The notes beneath the pieces were generated by a model. The model was not told the DNA's origin, did not search any database, and saw only the letters and a program-made list of their open reading frames with translations. Source: Hymenobacter radiodurans (lineage in GTDB: Bacteria > Bacteroidota > Bacteroidia > Cytophagales > Hymenobacteraceae). From it: DNA of 64,000 nt. This document shows, piece after piece, positions 28,886 through 37,687 of this stretch. Position 1 is the stretch's first letter. Every line of letters starts with the position of its first letter. Location: positions 1,984,001-2,048,000 of the forward strand of contig NZ_CP037922.1 of the NCBI RefSeq assembly GCF_004355185.1. Direction: 5' to 3'. The translations under genes were made by a program, and so were the position numbers.

Positions 28886-30019
28886 TTAAAAAGACACGGC
28901 AATGCTGGACGTGACGTTGCCGTAGCTGTCCGACGTTGCCCCGTCTTTTTGCTGAAAGATAGTGGCCCTAGCGTTCAGTACGCGGCCTTCTACTCGAAAA
29001 AATACGTTGCCGGTGGGCGCGTAGTCTAGGTTGAGGGAGGCGCCATGCACGGTGAAACCAGGGGCACCGACCATGGGCGAAATGGAGCTGATAACGACGC
29101 CCCGATCGGCGCGGTAGTACTCGCCCCGCAGGGTGGTGTTCCACTGCTCCGCCAACTTATAGCGGATGAAGGCCGCGCCGGTATGCCAGGTGTCGGCTTT
29201 GGCGCCGCGCCGTTCGTTTTCCTGTTTGCCCACGTCAAACACCAGGGCCAGCGAGAGGCGGCTGGTGGCGGTGTAGCTCGCATAGAAGTTGTGGAAGTAG
29301 CGGCGCCGGCGCACCGAATCCTGGGGCTGCTCCTGGCCATAAAAGCCGCTGCTGTTAATGAGCAGCTTGCCCTGGCCGGGCTTCCACTGGATCTGGGTGC
29401 CAAGAGCTTTTGCCTGGTTATTATCGCGGATATTCTGCCAGCCGTTCAGCACCAGGCCAGTGAGAGTGAGCTGGGGGGCAATTTCGTAGGTAAAACGCCC
29501 CCCAGCCTCGTAGTAAGGCGAATTCTCAGCCATAAGCGAGCGGGTTAGCGTCCAGTTGTCTTTGCTGATGGCCGACTCAAAGCCAATGTGGGAGCCAAAA
29601 ATACCGACGTCGAGCCAAGCCTTGCGGAACGGCCGAAAGCCAGCGTACGCTTCGTAGATGTGCTTAAATACCTGGTCCTCGGCGGCGTAGTTGGCCGTTA
29701 CGTAGGAGCCGGCGTGCAGGCCCACGGCCCCGCGCACCTTGTCATCCTGGTAGCGCATCCCGAGGATAGTATTATTCACCGTAAACTCGTTCTGGCGGTC
29801 GTGCGAGTACAGGAAGCTGGGGCGGTCCTGGGTGTCGTTGCTCCGGAAATCGTAGCCGTAATAGCCGTCGATAAAGCCGTAAAAGGTTAGTGGATTGGGT
29901 TGCGCCGCCGCCGGAGCCGCCGCTGCCGGCACGGCCAGCGTAGAGTCGGGAGCGGGCGTGGTTTGCGCCAGCGTTAGGCTGGCAATCAGAACCAGGCTAG
30001 TAGTGAGGAGGTATTTCAT
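28886..30019 (-). CDS. Outer-membrane beta-barrel porin (BBP2/OmpL-like) of the kdp operon
   Basis: A 377-residue protein with signal peptide MKYLLTTSLVLIASLTLAQ. The mature chain has alternating aromatic/hydrophobic strands (PLTFYGFIDGYYGYDFRSND, YEAYAGFRPFRKAWLDVGIF) and ends in SSIAVSF with a terminal Phe, typical of beta-barrel insertion. It matches the BBP2-type porin layout. Placed between kdpC and kdpD, it probably lets K+ cross the outer membrane for the Kdp pump; that link is inferred from position. Confidence 0.85.
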   Translation of the reverse strand: MKYLLTTSLVLIASLTLAQTTPAPDSTLAVPAAAAPAAAQPNPLTFYGFIDGYYGYDFRSNDTQDRPSFLYSHDRQNEFTVNNTILGMRYQDDKVRGAVGLHAGSYVTANYAAEDQVFKHIYEAYAGFRPFRKAWLDVGIFGSHIGFESAISKDNWTLTRSLMAENSPYYEAGGRFTYEIAPQLTLTGLVLNGWQNIRDNNQAKALGTQIQWKPGQGKLLINSSGFYGQEQPQDSVRRRRYFHNFYASYTATSRLSLALVFDVGKQENERRGAKADTWHTGAAFIRYKLAEQWNTTLRGEYYRADRGVVISSISPMVGAPGFTVHGASLNLDYAPTGNVFFRVEGRVLNARATIFQQKDGATSDSYGNVTSSIAVSF

Positions 30020-30179
30020 GGAAGGAAGGCCAGCATTTCGGGGCGAAGCGTCGATTTTGCCCCCCAGCCGGGTTGAGTTGGATTAGGAAGCCGGGGAGCG
30101 AGATGGTTGAGCCAGTGGCGCCGCCGGGGTTGGCGAAGAAGCAAGGTGATAAAAGAGTTTGGGATTGTTGCTGCGGGCG

Positions 30180-30752
30180 CTATGTACGGGGGTGGAGCTT
30201 ATCGAGCGCCAGATTCAGGCGGAGTACGTTTACTTTGGCGGGCCCGAAGAACACAATCAGTGGCTCTTCCACGTGGGCCGCTACCAAGGCCCGCACGCGC
30301 CCCGCAGGTAAGCCCCGCAGGCGGGCCACCCGCGCCACCTGGGCGTAGGCCCCGGCCGGCGAGAGGTGCGGGTCGAGGCCTGAGCCGCTGGCCGTGACTA
30401 GCTCGCCCGGAATTTGCCCAAACTGCAGCGTGGGGTTTTGTTGCAGCAAAGCACCTGCTCTGGTGTGCACCTCTCTCAGGTAGTCAGGGTTGCTGGGCCC
30501 TTTGTTGGAACCCGCCGAGCCGCTGGCGTTATAGTCCACGGCGGAGGGCCGCGAGTTGAAGTACTCGGGCCGGTCGAATTTTTGGCCTACGTTGGCAAAG
30601 CCCACCACGCGGCCGTTGTGACTGATGGTTTCGCCCTGGCCCTGATTAGGAGCTAACTGCGCGCCGGACCACACCAGCAGTGGGTACACCGAGCAGCAGA
30701 CCACCAGGAGCACCAGCGTAAGACGGAAAGCGGGAAGAAGATGAGTTTTCAT
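30180..30752 (-). CDS. kdpC: Potassium-transporting ATPase subunit KdpC
   Basis: A 190-residue subunit that stabilises the KdpFABC complex and helps ATP binding. It has one N-terminal transmembrane helix (FRLTLVLLVVCCSVYPLLVW) and the family motifs YFNSRPSAVDYNASGSAGSN, GPSNPDYL, VTASGSGLDPHLSPAGAY and ARVARLRGLP. The ATG at 30752 (MKTHLLPAF) replaces a longer frame that reads through the upstream REP-like element. It lies 199 bases after kdpB. Confidence 0.95.
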   Translation of the reverse strand: MKTHLLPAFRLTLVLLVVCCSVYPLLVWSGAQLAPNQGQGETISHNGRVVGFANVGQKFDRPEYFNSRPSAVDYNASGSAGSNKGPSNPDYLREVHTRAGALLQQNPTLQFGQIPGELVTASGSGLDPHLSPAGAYAQVARVARLRGLPAGRVRALVAAHVEEPLIVFFGPAKVNVLRLNLALDKLHPRT

Positions 30753-30784
30753 AAAAAAGGGAGCCAAAAAGCTAAGACTAGAGT

Positions 30785-30940
30785 TAGTTCCCCTCCTCAG
30801 CTGAGGAGGGGCTAGGGGTGGTTGATTCGTTGAACGAGTCAGGGTTAGGTCGTTCAGGTAAATAACCTTAGCAACGCCTTCAACCACCCCAGCCGCGCCT
30901 TCGGCACGGCATCCCCTCCTCAGCTGAGGAGGGGAGTTCT
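30785..30940. repeat. REP-like palindromic element pair between kdpB and kdpC
   Basis: Two copies of the 22-base perfect palindrome CCCCTCCTCAGCTGAGGAGGGG (30790-30811 and 30913-30934) flank about 100 bases. Next to them lie GGGGTGGTTG and, inverted, CAACCACCCC. The outer ends are again inverted, so the whole unit is a BIME-like composite. A related pair lies between kdpA and kdpB. Confidence 0.9.
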
Positions 30941-30951
30941 CGTTCTGATTT

Positions 30952-33008
30952 CTACAAGAAAAGTCCCACTACCAGATCAATCAGCTTAATGCCGATGAAA
31001 GGCACCAAAATGCCTCCCAGCCCGTACACCAGCAGGTTGCGGCGCAGCAGGGCCGAGGCCCCGATCGGCTTGTAGGCGACCCCGCGCAAGGCCAGCGGCA
31101 CCAGGGCCGGGATAATCAGGGCGTTGAAAATCACGGCGCTCAGGATGGCCGACTGCGGCGACTTCAACCCCATGATATTCAGGGCGCCTAGGGCTGGAAT
31201 GGCCACCATAAACAGGGCCGGCACGATGGCAAAATACTTGGCCACGTCGTTGGCAATCGAGAAGGTGGTGAGCGTGCCGCGGGTCATGAGCAGTTGCTTG
31301 CCGATTTCGACTACCTCAATGAGCTTGGTCGGGTCGTTGTCGAGGTCGACCATATTGCCGGCTTCCTTGGCGGCCTGCGTACCCGAGTTCATGGCCACGC
31401 CCACGTCGGCCTGGGCCAGGGCGGGGGCGTCGTTAGTGCCGTCGCCCATCATGGCTACCAGCTTGCCCTGCTGCTGCTCCCGACGGATGTAGGTCATCTT
31501 GTCCTCGGGCTTGGCTTCGGCAATGAAGTCGTCGACGCCGGCTTTTTCGGCGATGAACTTGGCCGTAAGCGGGTTGTCGCCGGTGACCATCACCGTTTTG
31601 ATACCCATGCGGCGCAGGCGCTCAAATCGTTCCTGAATGCCAGGCTTGATAATGTCCTGCAACTCTACCACGCCCAAAACCTGGTCGTTCTGGCTGACTA
31701 CCAACGGGGTGCCACCGTTGCTGGCAATAGCTTCCACGCGCCGCGTCGTCTCCGCTGGAAAAGGCTGATTGGCTTTCACGGCCAGATGCCGGATAGCATC
31801 GGCGGCGCCCTTGCGGATGCGGGTGCCACTGGCCAAAGTCACTCCCGAGGAACGGGTTTCGGCCGTGAACTTAAGCAGCTCGGCGCCTTGCAGGCGGGTT
31901 TGCAGCTGCTGCGGGTCTATGCTCAAGCCGTTTTGCTGGTCGCGAGCCAGCTCCACAATGCTTTTGCCCTCGGGCGTTTCGTCGGTGAGCGAGCTAAGGG
32001 CGGCCAGCTCCACGAACTGCCGCGCCTCCACGCCGGGCGCGGGCCAGAAGTGGGAGGCTTTGCGGTTGCCGATGGTAATGGTGCCGGTTTTATCGAGCAG
32101 CAGCACGTCGATGTCGCCGGCCGTTTCCACAGCTTTGCCGCTCTTGGTGATGACGTTGGCCCGCAGCGCCCGGTCCATGCCGGCAATGCCGATGGCCGAT
32201 AAAAGCCCCCCAATCGTGGTTGGAATCAGACACACGAACAGGGCAATGAACGAGGCAATGGCGATGGGCGTGTTGGCGTAGCGGGCAAACGGCTCGAGCG
32301 TGACGCACACAATTACGAATACCAGCGTGAAGCCAGCCAGGAGAATGGTCAGGGCAATTTCGTTGGGTGTTTTCTGCCGCGAGGCGCCCTCCACCAGCGC
32401 AATCATCTTGTCGAGAAATGACTCGCCGGGGCCGTTGTGACCACCACTTTTATGCGATCCGACAGCACCTTGGTGCCGCCCGTCACGCTGGACTTGTCGC
32501 CGCCCACCTCGCGGATTACCGGCGCCGATTCGCCCGTAATGGCTGATTCGTCGATGGTAGCCAGGCCCTCGATAATTTCGCCGTCGGTGGGAATAATCTC
32601 GCCGGCCTCGACCAGAAACACCTGACCTTTTTGCAGTTGGGAAGACGAGACGACGGAAATTGACCCCCGCTCATCCACCACGCGGGCGGGCGTGTCTTCG
32701 CGGGTTTTGCGCAGGCTCTCGGCCTGAGCCTTGCCGCGCGCCTCGGCAATGGCCTCGGCAAAATTGGCGAAGAGCAAGGTCAGAAACAGCACCACAAACA
32801 CGGTGAAGTTGTAGCCGAATGAGCCCTGCGCCGGATCGGGAGCCACCAGCAGCCCCAGCGTGACGAGCAGCATGACCATCGTCCCAATTTCCACGGTAAA
32901 CATAACCGGGTTGCGAAACATGAGGCGTGGATCTAGCTTCATGAAGGCCTGCTTAACGGCCTCGGAAACCAGCGCGGGCTGGAAAAGGGATTGGGATTTA
33001 GTAGACAT
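30952..33008 (-). CDS. kdpB: Potassium-transporting P-type ATPase subunit KdpB (frameshift in sequence)
   Basis: KdpB is the ATP-hydrolysing subunit of the Kdp K+ pump. The N-terminal frame carries four membrane segments' start and the TGES actuator motif (SAITGES). The second frame has the phosphorylation motif [21 protein letters not shown] and [14 protein letters not shown]. The frames join near 32428-32431, where GCCCCGGCGAG needs one more G to read [18 protein letters not shown]. Corrected length is about 685 residues, normal for KdpB. It is likely functional if the shift is a consensus error. Confidence 0.94.
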
Positions 33009-33030
33009 GAGAGTAGAGGAGCCTATGTAG

Positions 33031-33203
33031 TTCCCCTCCTTTTTTTCAAGGAGGGGTGCCCGAAGGGCGGGGTGGTTTAATCGTTGCTGATGTCGTTTTA
33101 GCAGGTTGATAGGCCGTTCGACTAAACAACATCAGCACGGGGGTCAACCACCCCAGCGTCGGCTGCGCCGCCGCGTCCCCTCCTCGGCTGAGGAGGGGAG
33201 TTG
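33031..33203. repeat. REP-like palindromic element pair between kdpA and kdpB
   Basis: The left unit has CCCCTCC and GGAGGGG arms (33033-33056) followed by GCCCGAAGGGC and GGGGTGGTT. The right unit has CAACCACCCC, a GC-rich small hairpin and the palindrome CCCCTCCTCGGCTGAGGAGGGG (33177-33198). It is the same design as the element at 30785, with both units pointing inward. Confidence 0.88.
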
Positions 33204-33213
33204 CTTGTTCTGC

Positions 33214-34913
33214 TTAATACAGCGAAAAATGCTCGGCCAGCGGGCCCAGGGCCAGGGCCGGAAAAAAGGCCAGGGCGGCAATGATGACAATGACGGCCAG
33301 CACCATCGCGCCGAAGGTGGCCGTGTCGGCGGGCAGGGTGCCGGCCGATTCGGGTACGTATTGCTTGCGGGCCAGCAGGCCGGCAATGGCCACGGGGCCG
33401 ATGATGGGCAGGAAGCGCGAGAGCAGCAGCACGACGCCGGTGGAGATGTTCCAGAAGGGCGTGTTGTCGCCCAGGCCCTCGAAGCCCGAACCGTTATTAG
33501 CCGCCGCTGAAGTGAACTCGTAGAGCATTTCCGAGAAGCCGTGGTAGCCGGGATTAGCCAGTCAACTGGCGTATTCAGTAGGGTTGCCCACGTAGGTGTG
33601 GGCCGCCAGGGCCGTGCCCGCCAGAATCAGCAGCGGGTGCAGCAGCGTCACGATAATGGCGATTTTCATCTCGCGGGCTTCGATCTTTTTGCCCAAAAAC
33701 TCCGGGGTGCGGCCCACCATCAGGCCGGCAATGAAGACGGCAATAATCAGGTAAGCGAAGAAGTTGAGCAGCCCCACGCCGCAGCCCCCATAGAAGGCGT
33801 TTGTCATCATGCCCAGCAGCTGGCTCAGGCCCGAAAGCGGCATGAAGGAGTCGTGCATGGAGTTGACCGAGCCGCAGCTGATAACCGTGTTCGTGATGGA
33901 CCAGTAGGCGGAAGCGGCGGCGCCAAAGCGCACTTCCTTGCCTTCCATCGCGCCCAGCGGCTGCGCGACGCCCAGAGCCGTAAGGGCAGGATTGCCCTGC
34001 ATCTCATAGTACACCGTGGGAGCCAGCAGGGCGGCAAAGCCGATGGTCATCACGCCAAAAATCATCAGGGCCAGCCGCCGCCGCTTCAGGTAGAAGCCCA
34101 GCGCGAACACCATCGCCACCGGAATGAGTACTAGGGCAATATTCTGTGCGGCATTGGTGAGGTAGTTGGGGTTTTCGAGCGGGTGGGCTGAGTTGGCCCC
34201 AAAAAAGCCCCCCCGTTGGTGCCCAGCTCCTTAATGGCCACCATGGCCGCCACCGGCCCGCGGCTCACGGCCACCGAGTCGCCCTGCACGGTCACCAATT
34301 CCTGCTTGCCCTGCAGGGTCATGGGCGTGCCGTTGAAGGCCAGAATCAGGGCCAAAACCAGGGAGCCGGGCAGCAGCAGGCGGGTCAGGCTCTTGACGAA
34401 GTACTGGTAAAAGTTGCCCAGCTTCTCGGTCGTGCGGGTTTGCAGGGCATTAAACACAACAACCGCCGCCGCAATGCCGGTAGCCGCCGACACGAACTGC
34501 AAAAACATAACGACCACTAGCTGCGACAGGTAGGAGAGGCCCGACTCGCCGGCGTAGTGCTGTAGGTTGCAGTTTACCAGAAACGAAATGGCCGTGTTGA
34601 AGGCCAGATCGGGCGTCATGGAGGGGTTTTGATCGGGGTTGAGCGGCAGGCTGCCTTGGGTGCAGAGCACGAGCAGAGCCAGCAGAAACCAGCCGAGGTT
34701 GAGGGTGAGCAGGGCCACCAGGTGCTGCTGCCAGCTCATTTCGCGCCGGGCATCAATGCCCGCGAGGCGAAAAATGCCCCCCTCCACGGGCGCCAGAAAG
34801 TCCAGGGCATTTTTTTCGCCCCGGAATACCCTGGCTAGGTAGTGGCCCAGCGGAATAGCCAGCCCCAGCGTGACAAAGTAGATGGCGACGATGCCTAATA
34901 CATCAGAATTCAT
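33214..34913 (-). pseudogene. kdpA: Potassium-transporting ATPase subunit KdpA, with a frameshift and an in-frame TGA
   Basis: KdpA is the channel-like K+-selective subunit. The selectivity segments SFLVNCNLQHYAGES, GTNGG.FF and SAAANNGSGFEGLGD are present. Two defects occur. Near 34207-34213 a run of seven C (expected eight) shifts the frame within GTNGGGFFGAN. At 33562-33564 a TGA interrupts EYAS-stop-LANPGYHGFSEM, where relatives have a tryptophan-type residue. The first resembles other homopolymer undercalls; the second needs a substitution. If both are consensus errors the protein is about 565 residues and normal, otherwise KdpA is inactive. Confidence 0.88.
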
Positions 34914-34973
34914 AAGTAGTAACAGGTTCTGGCCATGCCGGGCCGAGGCCGGGGCATGACCAACGGGGAGGAA

Positions 34974-35054
34974 TCAAAAGTGCTCCGGCTTCAGCAGCAC
35001 GTACACCAAGTAGCCGAAGGCGGCCAGCGACAGGACAAAAAGGGCGACCATCAT
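34974..35054 (-). CDS. kdpF: KdpF-like small membrane subunit
   Basis: A 26-residue peptide, MMVALFVLSLAAFGYLVYVL and LKPEHF, consisting of one transmembrane helix and a short tail ending in a KPE-type motif. This is the typical KdpF form, which stabilises the KdpABC complex. It lies directly upstream of kdpA and downstream of another small membrane ORF. Too short for usual gene finders. Confidence 0.85.
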   Translation of the reverse strand: MMVALFVLSLAAFGYLVYVLLKPEHF

Positions 35055-35067
35055 GGCGCAACGGAAG

Positions 35068-35163
35068 TTAGATGTGGTCGAAAAAATCGACGGATTTGTA
35101 GAAGAGCCAGAAGCCGGCGAGGCCGGTGGCGGTCAGCAGCGGCAGCAGGAGAGCGGCGGGCAT
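35068..35163 (-). CDS. Small transmembrane protein preceding kdpF
   Basis: A 31-residue ORF with ATG at 35163: MPAALLLPLLTATGLAGFWL then FYKSVDFFDHI. It is a single hydrophobic helix with a conserved-looking FYKSVDFF end. It lies 13 bases before kdpF and would be the first gene of the kdp operon. Similar short peptides occur before kdpF in other Bacteroidota to my recollection; function unknown, perhaps an accessory Kdp subunit. Confidence 0.6.
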   Translation of the reverse strand: MPAALLLPLLTATGLAGFWLFYKSVDFFDHI

Positions 35164-35325
35164 ATGCAGGGAGTTAGAAAGGGTGAGAAATGTGTTCTCG
35201 TTGCTTGCTACAATCGGTGGCCCTAAGCGCTGTTTGAGTTGCTTTTTTTCGAATAATCAACTGATTATCAATGCTAAAAAAAGATGCCGTACAGCCTGCT
35301 AGCTTGGAATACAGCCCGGCTTACC

Positions 35326-35360
35326 CTAGCGTTTTGCTAGGGTATTTTGCAAAACGCTAG
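35326..35360. promoter_or_regulatory. 12-base perfect inverted repeat upstream of the kdp operon
   Basis: CTAGCGTTTTGC (35326-35337) faces GCAAAACGCTAG (35349-35360) across 11 bases. It lies between the sigma-54 response regulator gene and the first kdp gene, about 165 bases before the operon start. That distance suits an enhancer site for the regulator. It lacks the T run of a terminator. Confidence 0.5.
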
Positions 35361-35375
35361 GCCCCGCAACGCAAA

Positions 35376-35400
35376 CGACCCCGCCAGATGGGCGAGGTCG
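35376..35400 (-). terminator. Possible weak terminator of the response regulator gene
   Basis: Hairpin CGACCcCGCC / GGCGaGGTCG with a short loop, 34 bases after the regulator stop. The T run on the minus strand is only GTTTG, so the site may be leaky. Confidence 0.4.
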
Positions 35401-35433
35401 TGGGGGTAAAAACGGCGGGCAAAAGCCGGGCAG

Positions 35434-36801
35434 CTACAGGCCGTAGTCCTGAATTTTGCGGTACAAGGTGGTCAACGCAACGCCGAGCACGCGGGCGGCT
35501 TCGGTTTTATTGTGGTGCACTTCCAGCAGCACGCGCTGAATGTGCTGCTTCTCGGCCCGGCGCAGGCTGCGCTCATCTTCCGGGGCAGCGCCGGGCTGGT
35601 GGGGGGCATTTAAGGCGGCCAGCTGCACTTCCAGGGGGAGGCCGTCGAGGGTCAGGGGCTGGTCGGGCGGGGTCAGGATGGAGGCGCGCTCCAGCACATT
35701 CTTCAGCTCGCGCACGTTGCCCGGCCAGGCGTATTGTTCCAGCGCGTGCAGGGCGTCGGGGGTGAGCACCAGGGGCCGCCGCCGCAGCTTGGCGGCGAAG
35801 TAATGCAGGAAATAGTCGGCCAGTAGGGGCACGTCGGAGCGGCGGGCGCTGAGCGGCGGCACGGGCACCACCACCACCGAGAGGCGGTAGTACAAATCGG
35901 GGCGAAAGTGGCCTTGCTCGGTTTCCTGCCGCAAGTTGCGGTTGGTGGCCGCCACCAAGCGCACATTCACGCGGGTGGGCTTCGTGTCGCCGAGGCGAAT
36001 AAACTCCTGGGTTTCGAGCACGCGCAGCAGCTTGGCCTGCAAGGTCACGTCCAGCTCCCCGATTTCATCCAGAAACAAGGTGCCGCCGTGGGCTTCCTGA
36101 AACAAGCCTTTCTTATCGGTCTGGGCACCGGTAAAGGCGCCTTTTTTGTAGCCAAACAGCTCCGACTCCAGCAGCTCTTTTGGAAAAGCGCTACAGTTCA
36201 GGGCCACGAAGGGCTTGGCGACACGCGGGCTGGCCTGGTGAATAGCCTGGGCAAATAGCTCCTTGCCTGCGCCCGTGGGTCCTTCCAGCAGCACCGTAGC
36301 GTCGGTGAGGGCGACTTGCCGGGCCGTATGCTTGGCCTGCTCTAGGGTCGGCGCGCGGCCGATTATGGCCTCGAAGCTGTAGCGCACGCCCACTCGCTTT
36401 TCCAGCTCGGCCACCCGGCGCTGTAAAGTCGCTTTTTCCACGGCGCGGTCTACCACCACCACCAGCTGATCGTCGGAGTCGCCTTTGGTAAGGTAATCGA
36501 AGGCGCCCTCGCGCATGGCGCGCACCCCGTCGGCAATGGTGCCAAAAGCTGTGAGCAGGATAACTTCGGCCAGCGGCGCCTTACGCTTGTAGCGGGGCAG
36601 CAAGTCGAGCCCGTACCCGTCGGGCAGCTTCACGTCGGACAAAATCACCAGCACCTCGTCGGCGTGCTGCTGCAACGTTTCCAGGCCGCGCCGGGCGTCG
36701 GGCGCTTGCAGCACGGTGTAGCCTTCCAGCTCCAGCATACGGGCCACAGCCTGGCGCAGAGGAGCTTCGTCGTCGATGATCAGCAAGGTGCCAGTGGGCA
36801 T
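35434..36801 (-). CDS. Sigma-54-dependent response regulator (NtrC type) of the kdp locus
   Basis: A 455-residue response regulator. The N-terminal receiver domain has acidic pocket DDE (residues 10-12), the phosphoacceptor Asp56 (ILSDVKLPDG) and a lysine in YLTKGDS. The AAA+ domain has Walker A GPTGAGKE, the sigma-54 loop GAFTGA and Walker B LFLDEIGELD. A Fis-type HTH ends the protein. It is transcribed toward the kdp genes. In Bacteroidota it replaces the OmpR-type KdpE, so kdp expression here probably depends on sigma-54 and the kinase at 25704. Confidence 0.93.
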   Translation of the reverse strand: MPTGTLLIIDDEAPLRQAVARMLELEGYTVLQAPDARRGLETLQQHADEVLVILSDVKLPDGYGLDLLPRYKRKAPLAEVILLTAFGTIADGVRAMREGAFDYLTKGDSDDQLVVVVDRAVEKATLQRRVAELEKRVGVRYSFEAIIGRAPTLEQAKHTARQVALTDATVLLEGPTGAGKELFAQAIHQASPRVAKPFVALNCSAFPKELLESELFGYKKGAFTGAQTDKKGLFQEAHGGTLFLDEIGELDVTLQAKLLRVLETQEFIRLGDTKPTRVNVRLVAATNRNLRQETEQGHFRPDLYYRLSVVVVPVPPLSARRSDVPLLADYFLHYFAAKLRRRPLVLTPDALHALEQYAWPGNVRELKNVLERASILTPPDQPLTLDGLPLEVQLAALNAPHQPGAAPEDERSLRRAEKQHIQRVLLEVHHNKTEAARVLGVALTTLYRKIQDYGL

Positions 36802-36903
36802 AAAACAGGGTTTTTAAAGCAAGATCGAGCCAGCAGCCAAAGTACGCGAGAAGCCGCGTAGCGGCCGAGGGCCCGCAGCTTTTGTTTTCACAACTGACTG
36901 GAT

Positions 36904-37581
36904 TTATTGGCTTGCGGTCGTTAATACCGCCACGTAATGAGCCACGTGCGCGGCCAATTCGCGGCGCTTGTACTGCATCAGGTAGCGCGGGTGATCCAGA
37001 ATTTGAATCTGGTCGAACAGCTGCAATTCCTGATTCCAGCGCGTGAGATATTCCCCGTTGCGGCGGCCCAGACAGATGGCTACGTCGCGGCGCAGGCCCA
37101 CATCGTGCACCTGGAGCTGCAAGGAAAGACGGATGGCGGGGTCCAGGGCAGCGGTGAGGGCAGGCGAGTCGTAATAGTTGTAGTTGCGGCCTTCGCGCAA
37201 AAGCACCAAGGGATAGAGCGAGCCCAGAAAGAAGTGGTCGAAGAAAGCCGCCGGCCCGCCTAAAGCCGCTATTACTTCGTGTACAAACTGACTCGACGGC
37301 TCCCGCTGCTGCGGCAGCGCATTTGAGATTTCGCAGGCGGTTAAAGCCACTGGATCGGTGAAAGCTACCCCAGTGCGACCATTGCCCAAACGGCCCGGAT
37401 TAATGCCGAGCAGCGCCACCCGCGGCCGATTGTCGGCGTAGTAGCGGCTGGCAAATTGCGTGAGTAACGCTTGGGGAGTTTCCTGTAGGTAAGGGCTGAA
37501 AGCCAGTACATTGTCGGGCAGCGTTGTGGGTAGGGGAAAGCTGGTCAGAAAGTGCAGGAGACGAGCGCCGAAGGTGGACAT
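36904..37581 (-). CDS. SMUG2-type uracil-DNA glycosylase family protein
   Basis: A 225-residue protein from the ATG at 37581 (MSTFGARLLHFLTSF). It has the uracil-glycosylase superfamily features LLGINPGRLGNGRTGVAF (active-site loop), a central strand with FFLGSLYPLVLL, and HPRYLMQYKR near the C-terminus. The family removes damaged or deaminated bases in base-excision repair. It is divergent from lpxK with about 106 bases between the starts. Confidence 0.82.
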   Translation of the reverse strand: MSTFGARLLHFLTSFPLPTTLPDNVLAFSPYLQETPQALLTQFASRYYADNRPRVALLGINPGRLGNGRTGVAFTDPVALTACEISNALPQQREPSSQFVHEVIAALGGPAAFFDHFFLGSLYPLVLLREGRNYNYYDSPALTAALDPAIRLSLQLQVHDVGLRRDVAICLGRRNGEYLTRWNQELQLFDQIQILDHPRYLMQYKRRELAAHVAHYVAVLTTASQ

Positions 37582-37656
37582 AGTAGCAGGGCAGTTGTAT
37601 GCACTTACGTATGGCTGGCCCGAAAGAGTAAAAGTGGCGTACTCTGCTTTTCCGCG

Positions 37657-37664
37657 TACTTTTG
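37657..37664 (+). promoter_or_regulatory. -7 box of lpxK promoter
   Basis: TACTTTTG, a full match to TAnnTTTG, 23 bases before the lpxK ATG. It overlaps the start of a G6C-type word (TTTTGCCCCCC). Confidence 0.5.
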
Positions 37665-37687
37665 CCCCCCAGGCCCAATTCTCTCTC

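Noticed and set aside
35164..35325. Sigma-54 -24/-12 promoter upstream of kdp
   Set aside because: The closest match has the GG and GC elements 12-13 bases apart instead of 10.
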